Assembly: GCA_019114745.1 (NCBI GenBank) | Contig: DXEY01000152.1 | Span: forward strand, 1-13,799 | Length of the DNA stretch: 13,799 nucleotides | Source: Candidatus Mediterraneibacter colneyensis | Lineage (GTDB): Bacteria > Bacillota > Clostridia > Lachnospirales > Lachnospiraceae | Direction of reading: 5' to 3' | In this document: positions 13,231 to 13,799 of the stretch, piece by piece | How positions within the stretch are numbered: position 1 is the first letter of the stretch | Layout: each line of letters opens with the position of its first letter | Translations under genes and position numbers: made by a program | Notes under the pieces: generated by a model | The model's database searches: none | What the model saw: the letters and a program-made list of their open reading frames with translations, nothing else | What the model was told of the DNA's origin: nothing

Positions 13231-13302
13231 AAAATCTTTTCAAAATCTTAAGAAATCCCTTCCGGTTATCTTAAGAACGCTCCGGTAGGATATCATTATA
13301 AA
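13231..13302 (+). promoter_or_regulatory. Probable activated promoter with phased CTTAAG repeats
   Basis: Upstream of the glycosyltransferase, ATCTTAAGAA occurs at 13245-13254 and again at 13268-13277, each followed by TCCGGT (13261-13266 and 13281-13286). A related partial copy, AATCTTTTC, lies 11 bases before the first. Phasing of 11 and 23 bases places the copies on nearly the same DNA face, as for OmpR/PhoB-family regulators. Candidate -10 boxes are TATCAT (13291-13296) and TATAAA (13297-13302). No consensus -35 lies at 17 bases, and the repeats occupy that place, so activator dependence is plausible. Confidence 0.5.
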
Positions 13303-13317
13303 TACGGGAAAAAGTTA

Positions 13318-13338
13318 TGCCGTGCAGAAAGCGCGGCA
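13318..13338 (+). promoter_or_regulatory. Leader hairpin before the glycosyltransferase ribosome binding site
   Basis: TGCCGTGC (13318-13325) pairs with GCGCGGCA (13331-13338), 8 bp with one T-G pair and the loop AGAAA. It ends 4 bases before GAGAGGAG (13343-13350). It may modulate translation or protect the 5' end. Confidence 0.35.
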
Positions 13339-13358
13339 AGATGAGAGGAGACATCATC

Positions 13359-13799
13359 ATGAAATATATAACATTTGCAGTACCCTGCTACAATTCGGAG
13401 GGATATATGAGGCGCTGTATTGACTCGCTTCTGGCGGGCGGCAGGGATGTGGAGATCATTCTGATCAATGACGGTTCTACTGACCATACAGCGCAGATCG
13501 CAGATGAGTACCAGCTTAAATTTCCGGATATTGTGCGTGCAGTCCATAAGGAAAACGGCGGCCACGGATCCGGGGTGAACAAAGGTCTTGAACTGGCGCG
13601 GGGGATTTATTATAAAGTGGTTGACTCTGACGACTGGCTGGATCAGGACGCCTTCCGCATACTTCTGGAAAAAGTAAAAGAATTTTGCGGGAAGGGAGAG
13701 CAGGAGACAGGCAGAAACTCACCGGATCTCTTTGTCTGTAATTACGTATACGACCATCTGGACGAAGGAAAAAGACGCAGCATGGATTACAGGAATGTA
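13359..13799 (+). CDS. Family 2 glycosyltransferase, N-terminal part (runs off window)
   Basis: The first 147 codons of a glycosyltransferase with a GT-A fold are present; the frame is still open at the window end. MKYITFAVPCYNSEGYM (1-17) is the GT2 start, LINDGSTDHT (35-44) binds the nucleotide, and the DXD-type metal site is VVDSDDW (87-93, D89/D91). The GT2 family transfers a sugar from a nucleotide sugar to a polysaccharide, teichoic acid or lipid acceptor. Neither donor nor acceptor can be read here. ATG 13359 is supported by GAGAGGAG (13343-13350), 8 bases ahead. The preceding promoter region with repeated CTTAAG motifs suggests control by a two-component regulator, consistent with an envelope-modification role by inference. 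Confidence 0.92.
   Translation, partial: MKYITFAVPCYNSEGYMRRCIDSLLAGGRDVEIILINDGSTDHTAQIADEYQLKFPDIVRAVHKENGGHGSGVNKGLELARGIYYKVVDSDDWLDQDAFRILLEKVKEFCGKGEQETGRNSPDLFVCNYVYDHLDEGKRRSMDYRNV

Noticed and set aside
13289..13296. GATATCAT before the glycosyltransferase as a second half-site of the SPFH operator (909-927)
   Set aside because: Only one 8-base half is present, and it coincides with a likely -10 box; chance similarity of -10 sequences explains it.

Overview
The window (13.8 kb, roughly 50% GC) looks like chromosomal DNA of a gut-type Clostridia, most probably Lachnospiraceae. This is inferred from strong AGGAGG-type ribosome binding sites, a LytTR/GHKL two-component pair with BcrA-like ABC genes, an SPFH/Arc-type pair, an aldo/keto reductase with a ferredoxin tail, and anaerobe-style flavoproteins. 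No rRNA, tRNA, CRISPR array, insertion sequence or prophage structure was seen. The genus cannot be fixed from the sequence alone.

Layout, left to right. (1) The 3' end of an unidentified gene and its terminator (3-144). (2) An iron-sulfur flavodoxin-like reductase (255-872) behind a structured leader. (3) An SPFH-domain membrane protein and an Arc-type ribbon-helix-helix protein (960-2207), with a 19-bp palindrome over the -10 box and a strong hairpin at the end. (4) A six-gene block, 2421-8541: LytTR response regulator, GHKL histidine kinase, large lipoprotein, two ABC-2-type membrane proteins and an ABC ATPase, closed by a terminator. Its composition resembles a sensor plus a LanFEG/BcrAB-like peptide-resistance exporter with a lipoprotein, but with no bacteriocin or autoinducing-peptide gene in the window. 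(5) A lone ureidoglycolate-lyase-like (AllA) gene with its own promoter (8666-9157). (6) A three-gene redox-type operon (9316-11046): aldo/keto reductase with two C-terminal [4Fe-4S] motifs, a small cupin with a TTG start, and an unknown 76-residue protein. (7) A tyrosine-recombinase-like gene (11173-12066) that lacks several catalytic residues. It converges with zero intergenic bases on (8) a four-helix membrane protein with a highly acidic N-terminus (minus strand, 12067-12834). (9) A 51-residue membrane protein (13052-13207). (10) The 5' part of a family 2 glycosyltransferase (13359 to the window end) behind a promoter region with phased CTTAAG repeats.

The best candidate for a distinct system is block (4). 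A membrane kinase probably senses an external peptide or envelope state, the LytTR regulator probably acts on DNA, and the lipoprotein plus ABC exporter probably provide the protective output. The SPFH/RHH pair with its promoter-overlapping palindrome is a second compact, testable unit. The recombinase-like gene may be a domesticated DNA-binding protein rather than a mobile-element integrase, since nothing mobile surrounds it.
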